Shown here: one piece after another, positions 34,144 to 42,659 of the stretch
Layout: the number at the start of each line of letters is the position of its first letter
Position numbering within the stretch: position 1 is the first letter of the stretch
Assembly (NCBI RefSeq): GCF_000010345.1
Contig: NC_009663.1
Location: 1,674,001-1,738,000 of the forward strand
DNA length: 64,000 nt
Direction of reading: 5' to 3'
Source of the DNA: Sulfurovum sp. NBC37-1
Lineage (GTDB): Bacteria > Campylobacterota > Campylobacteria > Campylobacterales > Sulfurovaceae
Notes under the pieces: model-generated
The model's input: the letters and a program-made list of their open reading frames with translations, nothing else
Told to the model about the DNA's origin: nothing
Database searches by the model: none
Position numbers and translations under genes: made by a program

Positions 34144-36564
34144 ATGAGGATCGTGATCATAGGCGGCGGGATCGCAGCAGTCTATCTTGCCAACCGTATC
34201 AAAGAAACGGCAGCACAGCATGATGTACTCATTGTGAGTGCAGAGCCCTACCCACCCTACGACCGGATCCATCTCTGTAGTCTTGTGGACCATTCCAAAG
34301 ATCTTGATGATATCACACTTCCCCTCGATCCGACAGTACGACTGGAACTAAACCAAAAGATCGAAAGGATCGATACAGAAAAGAAACAGATCTTTTCACA
34401 AAACAGCATGTTCAGTTATGACAAGTTGATCATCGCGACCGGATCAATCGCCAAAGCGCCTTTCAATCTTGACGGTATCGAGAATGCCACGGTGTTCAGA
34501 TCTACCGATGAAGCATTCAAAATAGCCCAAAACATCCAAGGAAAAGAAGTGCTGCTCGTCGGTGCAGGACCTATTGGCCTGGAGCTTCTTGAAACACTGG
34601 TCCATATGGAAGAAGCGGAATATATTACCCTGCTTGTTAGACACAATTTTCTCTATGACAGAACACTCAGCGCTGAATCGATCAAGATCATCGAGTCTGC
34701 CTATGGGGAAAGCGGTAAAGTACATATTTCTTATGAAGACAAGATAATTGATACAAGCATAGAAGATCAAATGATCACGAAAGTCCGTACCAAGAAAGAT
34801 CTTTACAAAAATCCCTTTATCATCTACGGTATCGGTATCACTCCCAATATCGATTTTGCAAGAGATACACTTGAATGCGACAGAGGCATTCTGACCGACC
34901 GTTTCATGCAGACTTCCGATCCCCACATATTTGCAGTGGGAGAGTGCGCACAGATCAAGGAGAGCGGTTTTATTGCAGGGCATGTCAGAGCATGTACTAT
35001 GCAGGCACAAAGTGCTCTTTCGAAACTTCTAGAGTTGGAGCTGATCCCTTTTGAAGAAAGCATTACCACAGATATGCTCAAAGTAGGTAGTTTCGAGCTG
35101 GTAGATGCCAGAGCACCTTGGTTTGACGAGCACTTTGAGAAGGTCATACTGAATGCCCCTGAGCAAAAGAGAGTTGATGAACTTTACATCTGTGAGAACA
35201 GACTTACCCGATTCATCGGACTGAACTCGAACATGGATGTCGGCTATATTGAAAGCATAATAGGCTCTAAAGAGAATGTCGATCTTGAAAGTCTTTATGA
35301 GAATAGACTTAGCAGTGAAAAGGGACGGCTTATCTGCAGCTGCGAACATCTCTACTATCAGGATCTTGTCGATATCATTACCCAGAACGGTATCAGGGAT
35401 TTTCATGCACTCAAAGATTTCACCCAGGCCGGCAGGGTGTGCGGCAAGTGCCGGCAGAGTGTCATAGGGATCATAGAAGCATCACAACACCTCATCGATC
35501 CGAACTTGATCACGAAAACCCCTGAAGAGAAAAAGAGGGAAACCATACTGCAGAAAATAGAAAAACGCATCGAGAAGTTCAACCGGTTGCACCCTCACAA
35601 CCAACTCGACAAAAAACATCTGGAGAGTGCTCTTGCTGCCATTGATGAGGACAAAGGGGCATTTAACCGATGGGTATCCATGGTGACCGCCTCCATGCAG
35701 CTGCATCCCAGCTTTGAAACATATGTCGGAGATGCTGTAACGACACTCAACAGGATTCCCATCATTTGGCTGGAACTAAGCGACTGTTCGGGTAACTCTG
35801 AAGCCTTCATCAAATCCACTCACCCCTCCATCGAAGAACTGATATTCAACTATATCTCTCTGGATTACCATGAACTGATCATGAGTGCCTCTTCCGATGC
35901 AAGTGAAAGTCTGCTTGAGTCTATCATCAAAAAGGAAAAAGGAAAGTATATCCTCATCGTCGAAGGGGCTGTCCCGCTTGGCATGGAGGGCAAATTCCTG
36001 CGCATCGGGACACAGGGAGAGACAGGTGCTGCCCTGCTGAGACGATGTGCGAAAGATGCCACACTCGTGATGGCCGTGGGAAGCTGTGCCTATGACGGCG
36101 GTGTGGTGGCCGCCGCTCCCAATCCTACCGGTGCCGTAGGGGTAGGAGAAGCACTTGGGAGAGAGGATGTCATCAACATTTCCGGCTGTCCTGCCAATCC
36201 TGTCAATATTGTAGGTACACTGCTGCATTACCTGATGTTCGATGAACTTCCGGCACTGGATGCAAACAACAGACCGCTCTGGGCATATGAGGGACGTATT
36301 CACGATAATTGTGAGAGACGCGGACACTATGAGCTTGGGGAATTCGTCAAGGAGTGGGGAGACGAAGGTGCGAAAAAAGGATGGTGCCTCTTCGAGATGG
36401 GATGCAAAGGCCCCTATGCTTTTACCAACTGTCCAACAGTCAAATTCAACAGTGGGACCAGCTGGCCGGTACAGTCAGGACATGGATGTATGGCATGTAC
36501 GGAGAAGAACTTTTTCGATACTTACGCACATGAAAGAAAGATCTCAACTGAAGGTGAAAAATGA
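34144..36564 (+). CDS. FAD/NAD(P) oxidoreductase fused to NiFe hydrogenase small subunit
   Basis: An 806-residue fusion. Residues 1-290 are a NirB-like pyridine nucleotide-disulfide oxidoreductase with two dinucleotide motifs (IIGGGIAAVYLANR; LLVGAGPIGLELLE) and an FAD site IFAVGECAQ. Residues 397-440 form a BFD-like [2Fe-2S] domain (Cys398, 400, 433, 436). Residues 535-806 are a full hydrogenase small subunit with proximal (Cys548, GSCAYDGG, SGCPANP), medial and distal cluster ligands. The CxxC partner at 551 is Asn. The linker aligns with the Tat signal region of HydA in decayed form, so the protein should stay in the cytoplasm and pass electrons between hydrogen and NAD(P). The large subunit overlaps by 4 bp. 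Confidence 0.88.
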   Translation: MRIVIIGGGIAAVYLANRIKETAAQHDVLIVSAEPYPPYDRIHLCSLVDHSKDLDDITLPLDPTVRLELNQKIERIDTEKKQIFSQNSMFSYDKLIIATGSIAKAPFNLDGIENATVFRSTDEAFKIAQNIQGKEVLLVGAGPIGLELLETLVHMEEAEYITLLVRHNFLYDRTLSAESIKIIESAYGESGKVHISYEDKIIDTSIEDQMITKVRTKKDLYKNPFIIYGIGITPNIDFARDTLECDRGILTDRFMQTSDPHIFAVGECAQIKESGFIAGHVRACTMQAQSALSKLLELELIPFEESITTDMLKVGSFELVDARAPWFDEHFEKVILNAPEQKRVDELYICENRLTRFIGLNSNMDVGYIESIIGSKENVDLESLYENRLSSEKGRLICSCEHLYYQDLVDIITQNGIRDFHALKDFTQAGRVCGKCRQSVIGIIEASQHLIDPNLITKTPEEKKRETILQKIEKRIEKFNRLHPHNQLDKKHLESALAAIDEDKGAFNRWVSMVTASMQLHPSFETYVGDAVTTLNRIPIIWLELSDCSGNSEAFIKSTHPSIEELIFNYISLDYHELIMSASSDASESLLESIIKKEKGKYILIVEGAVPLGMEGKFLRIGTQGETGAALLRRCAKDATLVMAVGSCAYDGGVVAAAPNPTGAVGVGEALGREDVINISGCPANPVNIVGTLLHYLMFDELPALDANNRPLWAYEGRIHDNCERRGHYELGEFVKEWGDEGAKKGWCLFEMGCKGPYAFTNCPTVKFNSGTSWPVQSGHGCMACTEKNFFDTYAHERKISTEGEK

Positions 36565-38219
36565 AAAAGATCGTTATAGACCCGGTCACACGCATCGAGG
36601 GACATTTACGCATCGAAGTAGTAGTAAATGAAACAAACACTGTACAGGAGGCCTATGCCAGCGGCCAGCTTTTCCGCGGTATAGAAACCATCCTCAAAAA
36701 CAGGGATCCCAGAGATGCCGGCTTGATGGCAGGGCGTATTTGCGGTGTCTGCACCAATTCTCACTTCCGTGCCGCAGTAAGCTGTGTAGAAGATGCCTAC
36801 GGACTCGAAGTCCCGGCAAACGCGAAGATTATTAAGGAACTCATGGCACTAGCCCTCTTTATTCAGGACCATGTGGTGCATTTCTACCATCTGCAGTCAC
36901 TCGATTTCGTCGATGTGACGCAGGCACTTGAAGCAAATCCGGCACAAGCAGTGGAAGTAGCACGCAGATATTCGGATGATCCCTTTCGTAATTCACAGGC
37001 ACATTATGATGAGGTTCTGAACAAGCTTCGAAACTTTGTTAACGCAGGAAAACTGGGGCCTTTCGCCAATGCCTCCTGGGGACACCCCTCCTACAAACTG
37101 AGTCCCGAAGAGAATCTCATTCTGCTCTCGCACTATCTCGATGCGCTCAAATTCCAGACAAGTATCTCCAAGGCGGTTGCCATCTTCGGCGGCAAGACAC
37201 CCCATCCCCAAAGCATTGTCGTGGGAGGTATCACCAGTGTAAAGGATATGCTCGACCCGGCCAGGGTCAACGACTATCTTTTCATCATCAAAGAGGCAAA
37301 AGAGTTCATCGACAGAGCCTATCTGCCTGATATGAAACTGCTTGTAACTGCATACCGTGAAGAGATCAAAGAAGGCAGAGGACGAGCAAATGGCAACTTC
37401 ATCTCCGTGGGAGGATATGACTTCAACGGCGGAACCCTTTTTGAAAGCGGAGTGATCTTCGGACACGATTTTGATAAAGTTAAGCCCTTTGATCCAGAGA
37501 AGATCACTGAACATGTGGACCGAGCCTGGTATGAGGAGAGTGATCCGCAGACACCCTGCTACACCGATCTCAATGAAGACGGTACACTTAAAACGGAACA
37601 GGTAAGCGACAAATACAGTTGGATTAAAGCGCCGCGTTATGCAGAGAAAACCATGGAGTGCGGCCCTCTGGCAAGGCTGCTTGTCAGCTATGCCAAAGGC
37701 AGCCAAAGCATGAAACTCTATGTGGACGGCTTCCTGAGTGAAACAGGGCTTGAGCTCATCGATCTCTCCACTTCAGTGGGAAGGAATGCCGCCCGGGCCA
37801 TAGAAACACAGTATATTGCGGAGTATCTCTTCAGATTCGTTAGCGATCTGCTGCAGAACATCACCTATTACGATACCGAAACATGGGGAAGATACGATTT
37901 TGAATCACTGCCCAAAACAGCAAAAGGAAAATTCTTCGTTGAAGTACCCAGAGGCCTTCTTTCACACTTTATCAGCATTAAAGAGCAAAAAATAGCCAAC
38001 TACTCCGTCATCGCGCCCACCACCTGGAATGCCACTCCCAAGAACCGGGACGGACATAGAGGCCCCTATGAAGAAGCCCTCATAGGCATTACCATAGAAG
38101 ATACGGACAAACCGATCGAAGCACTCAGGGTTATCCGCTCATTCGACCCCTGTCTGGCCTGTGCCGTGCATGTGATCGATGCAAGAGACAGAGCATTGGG
38201 CCGCTACATGATCACTTAA
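36561..38219 (+). CDS. NiFe hydrogenase large subunit, partner of the fusion protein
   Basis: The 552-residue catalytic subunit starts MKKIVIDPVTRIEGHLRIEV. The N-terminal nickel site is RICGVCTNSH and the C-terminal one DPCLACAVH, followed by a 15-residue tail (VIDARDRALGRYMIT) for protease removal. It resembles HydB at 45938 throughout, but lacks that protein's Ala/Glu-rich N-terminal extension. The pair looks like a duplicated HydAB unit turned to the cytoplasm. The end overlaps the convergent DsrE-like gene by 8 bp. Confidence 0.94.
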   Translation: MKKIVIDPVTRIEGHLRIEVVVNETNTVQEAYASGQLFRGIETILKNRDPRDAGLMAGRICGVCTNSHFRAAVSCVEDAYGLEVPANAKIIKELMALALFIQDHVVHFYHLQSLDFVDVTQALEANPAQAVEVARRYSDDPFRNSQAHYDEVLNKLRNFVNAGKLGPFANASWGHPSYKLSPEENLILLSHYLDALKFQTSISKAVAIFGGKTPHPQSIVVGGITSVKDMLDPARVNDYLFIIKEAKEFIDRAYLPDMKLLVTAYREEIKEGRGRANGNFISVGGYDFNGGTLFESGVIFGHDFDKVKPFDPEKITEHVDRAWYEESDPQTPCYTDLNEDGTLKTEQVSDKYSWIKAPRYAEKTMECGPLARLLVSYAKGSQSMKLYVDGFLSETGLELIDLSTSVGRNAARAIETQYIAEYLFRFVSDLLQNITYYDTETWGRYDFESLPKTAKGKFFVEVPRGLLSHFISIKEQKIANYSVIAPTTWNATPKNRDGHRGPYEEALIGITIEDTDKPIEALRVIRSFDPCLACAVHVIDARDRALGRYMIT

Positions 38220-38655
38220 AGGTCATCAGTGCATAACCCTTGTTCTGATATCCGATCGTATCTATGAAACTGTTGGGAGAGATCTCGACAAAAGGCAATA
38301 CCTCTTTGCGCTCTATGGCATTGGCATCAAGGGACATGGCACAGACGATCACTTTCACTTTTTTCCGGGTTGCCAGTGTTTTAAGATGCTCCTGTGCTTT
38401 GGCTATAGCTTCCACGTCATCGTCATCTACAAACTCCTTGTACTCTTTGGAGACCATCGATACACAGCCGCCATGCAAGGTGATAACGAAATCGGCTTTG
38501 TCCCCCTTTTTTTCTATCATATCGATCGTCTTGCCCACAAGCCACATACGACTTTTGATATAATCCGCATCGCTCGAGCTACAGTCAAATACCGCTTTGT
38601 ACTCCCCGGACTGCAGTAGCACAGATAGAAGACCGATAAAAAGAAAAATACGCAT
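38212..38655 (-). CDS. Exported DsrE-like protein
   Basis: A 147-residue protein with a short signal peptide (MRIFLFIGLLSVLLQSG). The body looks like the DsrE/DsrF fold (KADFVITLHGGCVSMVSK, VKVIVCAMSLDANAIERK), with Cys in both loops. DsrE proteins handle protein-bound sulfur, but exported forms of this type have no known role that I can name. It follows the AhpD-like gene by 2 bp and is probably in its MerR-controlled unit. Confidence 0.65.
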   Translation of the reverse strand: MRIFLFIGLLSVLLQSGEYKAVFDCSSSDADYIKSRMWLVGKTIDMIEKKGDKADFVITLHGGCVSMVSKEYKEFVDDDDVEAIAKAQEHLKTLATRKKVKVIVCAMSLDANAIERKEVLPFVEISPNSFIDTIGYQNKGYALMTFK

Positions 38656-38657
38656 GG

Positions 38658-39188
38658 CTACGCACCCAGTCCGAATACATTGGAAAGCGTATTGATATAG
38701 TTGAAGTATCCGGTGATCGCAACTGCCTCGATGATCTCCTCATCACTCCATCCCATCTCCTTGAGCATATCGATATCTTCTTTCTGTATCTTGTAATTGT
38801 CTTTCTGCGAAGCCCGGATGCAGAAGTTCAAAAGCGCTTTCTCTTTCTCATCTGTATCGATCGCTTCGACCCCCTTCAGGATCTCTTCTATTCTCTCATC
38901 GCTGAGTCCAAGCATCTTTGCGATACTTTTGTGGACATCCACACACATCTTGCAGCTGTTCTCTTTGGAGATCAGCAATGCGATTGCCTCCTTGATATCA
39001 TAGGAAAGATGTGTTTCGTCCAGAAGATACCCCTGTACCATCGCATCTGTCGCAAAGTAAATTTTCTCGTCAATGGCAAGCAGTTTGAATATCTCTCCCA
39101 GCTTTCCTGTCTTTTCCATGATCGGTCTTGCTTTTTCCTGTACTGCAGGGCTCATCTCTTCGAATTCGGGCAGGTCAATATATGCCAT
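38658..39188 (-). CDS. AhpD-like carboxymuconolactone decarboxylase family protein
   Basis: A 176-residue alpha-helical protein of the CMD/AhpD superfamily. The redox site is SCKMCVDVH (CxxC followed by His), as in AhpD-type alkylhydroperoxidases. A GTG at 39194 is in frame, but AGGAG lies 5 nt before the ATG at 39188, so that is the start. The promoter region holds a MerR-type dyad at 39215, shared with the divergent merR gene. Confidence 0.82.
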   Translation of the reverse strand: MAYIDLPEFEEMSPAVQEKARPIMEKTGKLGEIFKLLAIDEKIYFATDAMVQGYLLDETHLSYDIKEAIALLISKENSCKMCVDVHKSIAKMLGLSDERIEEILKGVEAIDTDEKEKALLNFCIRASQKDNYKIQKEDIDMLKEMGWSDEEIIEAVAITGYFNYINTLSNVFGLGA

Positions 39189-39214
39189 CGTCACTCCTTG
39201 ATTATTATTTAAAA

Positions 39215-39233
39215 CGTAAAGTTTAACTTAACG
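39215..39233. promoter_or_regulatory. MerR-type operator, site 1
   Basis: CGTAAAGTTTAACTTAACG lies between the AhpD-like gene and merR, both pointing away from it. It matches 39990-40008 at 17 of 19 positions. The imperfect dyad (CGTnAAGT and ACTTnACG) fits a MerR dimer site. Confidence 0.55.
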
Positions 39234-39286
39234 ATTTAGCAATTATAGGGTATAATTCTTAATACTTTATTGAAAAAAGGGCCACA

Positions 39287-39970
39287 GTGGAATATAAGAT
39301 CTCCGAACTTGTCAGCAAAACAGGTACCCCGAAATCGACGATCCTTTACTATATACGCGAAGGTCTGCTGCCCGAAGCAAAAAAACTGAAATCGAATGTA
39401 CACCGGTATAGTGACGAACATCTTGAACTGCTCAAATACATCAAATACATGAAAGAGCATCTTGGTAGCAGCAATGAAGAGATCAGGTATGCACTTCAGA
39501 ACAGAGACCGGTCTCTTTCAAGCTCCTCCTCCATGATCGAACCGCTTATGAACACACTCAGCGGGGTCAAGGCAGAGATGCAGCATTACACGAAAGATAC
39601 GTTCATTCAAACTTTCAATATCGATCCAGAGCTCCTTGAAGGACTATTAAAGGATGAGATCGTTACTCCTGTCAGAGAAGACGATTTTACCCAAAAGGAT
39701 GCTTCCATCGTCAGCCTTGTAGAACATTTCAGGGAAGTAGGCATAGACTACACTGTTCTGAAGTCCTACGTCTATCACGCCAAAGCACTGAGTCAGCTCG
39801 AAAACATGATGCAGACACAGCTCTGCAGTGTCAGGAACAACCGGAATTTTTCTACACTGTGGAAGATCATGTTCGAAACACTCTTCAATGCAAAGGATTA
39901 TATTTTCAAGCGTCAGACCTACAAAACCTTCCTTGAAGCACTGAAAAACGAAATAGCCAATAGATCTTAA
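39287..39970 (+). CDS. MerR-family transcriptional regulator
   Basis: A 227-residue regulator starting with GTG. The winged helix comes first: YKISELVSKTGTPKSTILYY, IREGLLPEAKK, YSDEHLELLKYIKYMKEHLG. A helical effector domain of about 150 residues lacks an obvious Cys metal site, so it does not look like a metal or SoxR sensor. Two similar operator-like sequences flank it, one before its divergent partner and one after its stop, upstream of the gene at 40036. Confidence 0.82.
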   Translation: MEYKISELVSKTGTPKSTILYYIREGLLPEAKKLKSNVHRYSDEHLELLKYIKYMKEHLGSSNEEIRYALQNRDRSLSSSSSMIEPLMNTLSGVKAEMQHYTKDTFIQTFNIDPELLEGLLKDEIVTPVREDDFTQKDASIVSLVEHFREVGIDYTVLKSYVYHAKALSQLENMMQTQLCSVRNNRNFSTLWKIMFETLFNAKDYIFKRQTYKTFLEALKNEIANRS

Positions 39971-39989
39971 GAAAATTCCATTACAATAA

Positions 39990-40008
39990 CGATAAGTTTA
40001 ACTTAACG
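39990..40008. promoter_or_regulatory. MerR-type operator, site 2
   Basis: CGATAAGTTTAACTTAACG, 28 bp before the ATG of the gene at 40036. Same sequence as site 1 except two bases. Confidence 0.55.
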
Positions 40009-40035
40009 TTTTACAAATCACTATAGGAATAGACA

Positions 40036-40368
40036 ATGAAAAAAACGACTCTCCTTCTCGCCCTGACGATCTTTGGCACGATGGTAACACCTACCGTGAC
40101 AATGGCCAATGAAAAAAAAGGGCACAGGCTCTACAAGAAGAAAATGCAGCGGAAATGTAAAATGGCCGGTTCACTCTTTGCCAGAAAACATACACAGGAT
40201 GAATGGGAAAAGCTCAAAGAGACGAAAGCCTTTAGAGCAGAGGCCCAAAAGATATGCCCCGCTATGGACTTTTCAAAATTCAGTGACAAACAGTGGAACG
40301 ATCTCTACGACTTCAGCTATATCTATGGTATAGGCGGAAAGGTACCCAACGGATGCGATCCGAAATGA
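40036..40368 (+). CDS. Small exported protein, unknown function
   Basis: A 110-residue protein with a clear signal peptide (MKKTTLLLALTIFGTMVTPT, cleaved near MAN). The mature part is basic with four Cys in the pattern CKMAGSLF, ICPAMDF and GCDPK, and no CxxCH heme site. It resembles short periplasmic cytochrome-like proteins of this phylum that have lost heme motifs, but I do not recognise a named family. The MerR-type site upstream links it to the regulator. Confidence 0.55.
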   Translation: MKKTTLLLALTIFGTMVTPTVTMANEKKGHRLYKKKMQRKCKMAGSLFARKHTQDEWEKLKETKAFRAEAQKICPAMDFSKFSDKQWNDLYDFSYIYGIGGKVPNGCDPK

Positions 40369-42591
40369 TCAGGAAAGTATAGCTGCAGCCTGTCCCAGGG
40401 CTATTCCTCCGTCATTCGGGGGAAAACGATTGAGGAAATATATATCGGGAACCCGTTCCATCATGAGGTTCAAAAGGATACGGTTCTGAAACACGCCGCC
40501 GCTCAGTACCAGTGGCAGGCCGAACGCTTTATGTATGGTCATAATGATCTCTACCAAAGTATGAAAGAACTTTGAAACAGCCACTGTTCTATCAGACTCT
40601 TTTACGATCTCTTTGATCATAGGGAGAATATCTATCCTGCCGTCATCATAACCGAACGGATAATACCCTTCCACACTGCCATCATACAATTCTTCAAGCA
40701 GCATACCGCTCTCGCCTTCAAAACTCATAACATGACAGACATCTGTCAGCGAAGCAACTGCATCGAAGAGTCTTCCAGCAGAGGAACTCAAGGGGCCATT
40801 CAATCCCTTTTCCCAGGCAATGTAATATGTTCTCAGTTCCGAAGGCGAGAACGCATCCAGCACAGGGTGTTGCAAAGCCAAAGCCTCTTTACCGTACAGT
40901 TCAAAAAGAAGGCTGAGAGCCATCCGTCTTGGTTCCTTTATAGCTTTGGCACCCCCGAGGAGTTTGAAGTAGTTCAGATGCGCCACTCTTTCATATCCTT
41001 CATAGTCACACACAAGAAATTCCCCTCCCCACAAATTGCCGTCATCACCATATCCGGTACCATCAAATGCTACCCCCAGCACTTTACCCTCGATACCTTT
41101 TTCAGCCATGACACCCAGGATATGTGCATAATGATGTTGCACGGCAACAGCATTGAGCGTTGAGCGTTGAGCGCTGAGAGAGAGTGCTACCTTGGTTGAT
41201 TCGTATTGCGGATGTTTATCGTGCACGATCACTTCCGGTTCAAAGCCGTAAATACGCTCCAGCGTCCCTATGTTCTTTTTATAATACTCCACCGAACCTA
41301 TGCTATCCAGATCTCCGATATGGGGCGAGAGGATCACCTGGTCGTCAAAACCTATGGCAACGGTGCTTTTCTGGTTGGCCCCCATGGACAGTACACGTTT
41401 GGACAACTTAAAAGGCAACTTGACACTGGACGGTGCATATCCGCGTGCTCTTCTGAGTGTGACCTTCTGCTCACGGACCACCATCACCACCGAATCATCA
41501 CATCCGTTGACGATCTTTCTGTTATGGTCCAGCACGTAGTCATAGACATCACTGAGCTTCTCCAATGATTCCCTGTCGGTACAGATGGGCTCATCGGTGA
41601 CATTGGCGGATGTAGCCACCAGAGGACGGTTCAGCGTGTGAAGCAAAAGAAGATGAAGCGGCGTATACGGTAAAAACAACCCTATACGGGAGATATTCGG
41701 AGCGACATGAGCATTTAGCGTTTGGCGTTTGGCGTTTAGAAGTACGATCGGCCGTTCTTTTGACTCCAATAGTGCTTCCTCTTTGGAAGAGATAACTGCA
41801 AGTTGATGCGCCATATCCATGTTTTTAACCATCACCGCAAATGGTTTGGAAGGCCGCCTTTTACGCTCCCGAAGTTTCGCTACCGCTTCCTCATTCGTTG
41901 CATCACACATCAGATGGTATCCCCCCACCCCTTTGACAGCCAATATATTACCGTCCAATAAAAGCTGTGATGCCATATCTATTATCTCTGAACGCTTAAC
42001 ACTCAACGCTGAACACTGATTGTCCAAAAGGGACAATCCCGGTCCGCACTGGTAGCATCCAATCGGCTGAGCATGATAACGTCTGTCCAGCGGATCATTG
42101 TACTCTTTGGTACACATTTCGCACATCTCAAAGAACTTCATGGATGTGTTTTTCCGATCGTAGGGAAGGTCATAGATGATGGAGTATCGTACACCACAGT
42201 GGGTACAGGTAATGAACGGATAGCCGTAACGACGGTCAGTTGGGTCAAAAAGTTCTTTTTCGCATGCTTTACAGATGCTCACATCAGGAGGGATACGTAC
42301 TGTTTTTTCGCCCCCATCCTCTGTTGCTATGATCTGAAAATCCTGAAACTGTTCCAAAGGCAATTCTGTGGTTCGTATGTGATCAATGGAAGCAAGAGGA
42401 GGAAGCTCATTCTTGATAGCCTGAAGAAAATTGTCTAAGTCAGCTGATGTAGCATTGATAACGATCTCCACACCCTGCGTTCCGTTCAGTACGCTACCCT
42501 TCAAGTTAAATCGGGCAGCAAGACTGTATATAAAAGGCCTGAAGCCTACTCCTTGCACCGTACCTTCAATCTCTATTTTATATGTATTCAT
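40369..42591 (-). CDS. hypF: Carbamoyltransferase HypF
   Basis: HypF converts carbamoyl phosphate to a carbamoyl group on HypE. It is 740 aa, with an acylphosphatase domain (EGTVQGVGFRPFIYSLAARF), two zinc fingers (CKACEKELFDP/CTHCG and CEMCTKEY/CYQCG), a YrdC-like domain and a Kae1-like C-terminal domain (LSGGVFQNRILL). Three in-frame heptamer-repeat stretches are inserted at about residues 198, 288 and 475. It is the last gene of the hydABCDE-hypF cluster, 69 bp after hydE. Confidence 0.96.
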   Translation of the reverse strand: MNTYKIEIEGTVQGVGFRPFIYSLAARFNLKGSVLNGTQGVEIVINATSADLDNFLQAIKNELPPLASIDHIRTTELPLEQFQDFQIIATEDGGEKTVRIPPDVSICKACEKELFDPTDRRYGYPFITCTHCGVRYSIIYDLPYDRKNTSMKFFEMCEMCTKEYNDPLDRRYHAQPIGCYQCGPGLSLLDNQCSALSVKRSEIIDMASQLLLDGNILAVKGVGGYHLMCDATNEEAVAKLRERKRRPSKPFAVMVKNMDMAHQLAVISSKEEALLESKERPIVLLNAKRQTLNAHVAPNISRIGLFLPYTPLHLLLLHTLNRPLVATSANVTDEPICTDRESLEKLSDVYDYVLDHNRKIVNGCDDSVVMVVREQKVTLRRARGYAPSSVKLPFKLSKRVLSMGANQKSTVAIGFDDQVILSPHIGDLDSIGSVEYYKKNIGTLERIYGFEPEVIVHDKHPQYESTKVALSLSAQRSTLNAVAVQHHYAHILGVMAEKGIEGKVLGVAFDGTGYGDDGNLWGGEFLVCDYEGYERVAHLNYFKLLGGAKAIKEPRRMALSLLFELYGKEALALQHPVLDAFSPSELRTYYIAWEKGLNGPLSSSAGRLFDAVASLTDVCHVMSFEGESGMLLEELYDGSVEGYYPFGYDDGRIDILPMIKEIVKESDRTVAVSKFFHTLVEIIMTIHKAFGLPLVLSGGVFQNRILLNLMMERVPDIYFLNRFPPNDGGIALGQAAAILS
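41155..41183. repeat. Heptamer repeat inside hypF, stretch 3
   Basis: On the minus (sense) strand: CAGCGCTCAACGCTCAACGC then TCAATGC, a run of CAACGCT-type heptamers encoding QRSTLNA. It keeps the reading frame. Confidence 0.55.
41711..41741. repeat. Heptamer repeat inside hypF, stretch 2
   Basis: Sense strand: CTAAACGCCAAACGCCAAAC then GCTAAATGC, heptamer run AACGCCA, encoding LNAKRQTLNA. In frame. Confidence 0.55.
41988..42022. repeat. Heptamer repeat inside hypF, stretch 1 (inverted relative to the others)
   Basis: Plus strand: CTGAACGCTTAACACTCAAC then GCTGAACAC; the sense reading gives CSALSVKRSE. The repeat unit is the reverse complement of that in the other two stretches. In frame. 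Confidence 0.5.
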
Positions 42592-42659
42592 TCAACCATA
42601 AAAGTATTGCGCAGCAATACCTACCTTCATTGTTAATTTTTAATTTCTCATTTTTAATT

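Noticed and set aside
41155-42022. CRISPR-like repeats in hypF
   Set aside because: The units are 7 bp, have no unique spacers of constant length, and lie within a coding frame.
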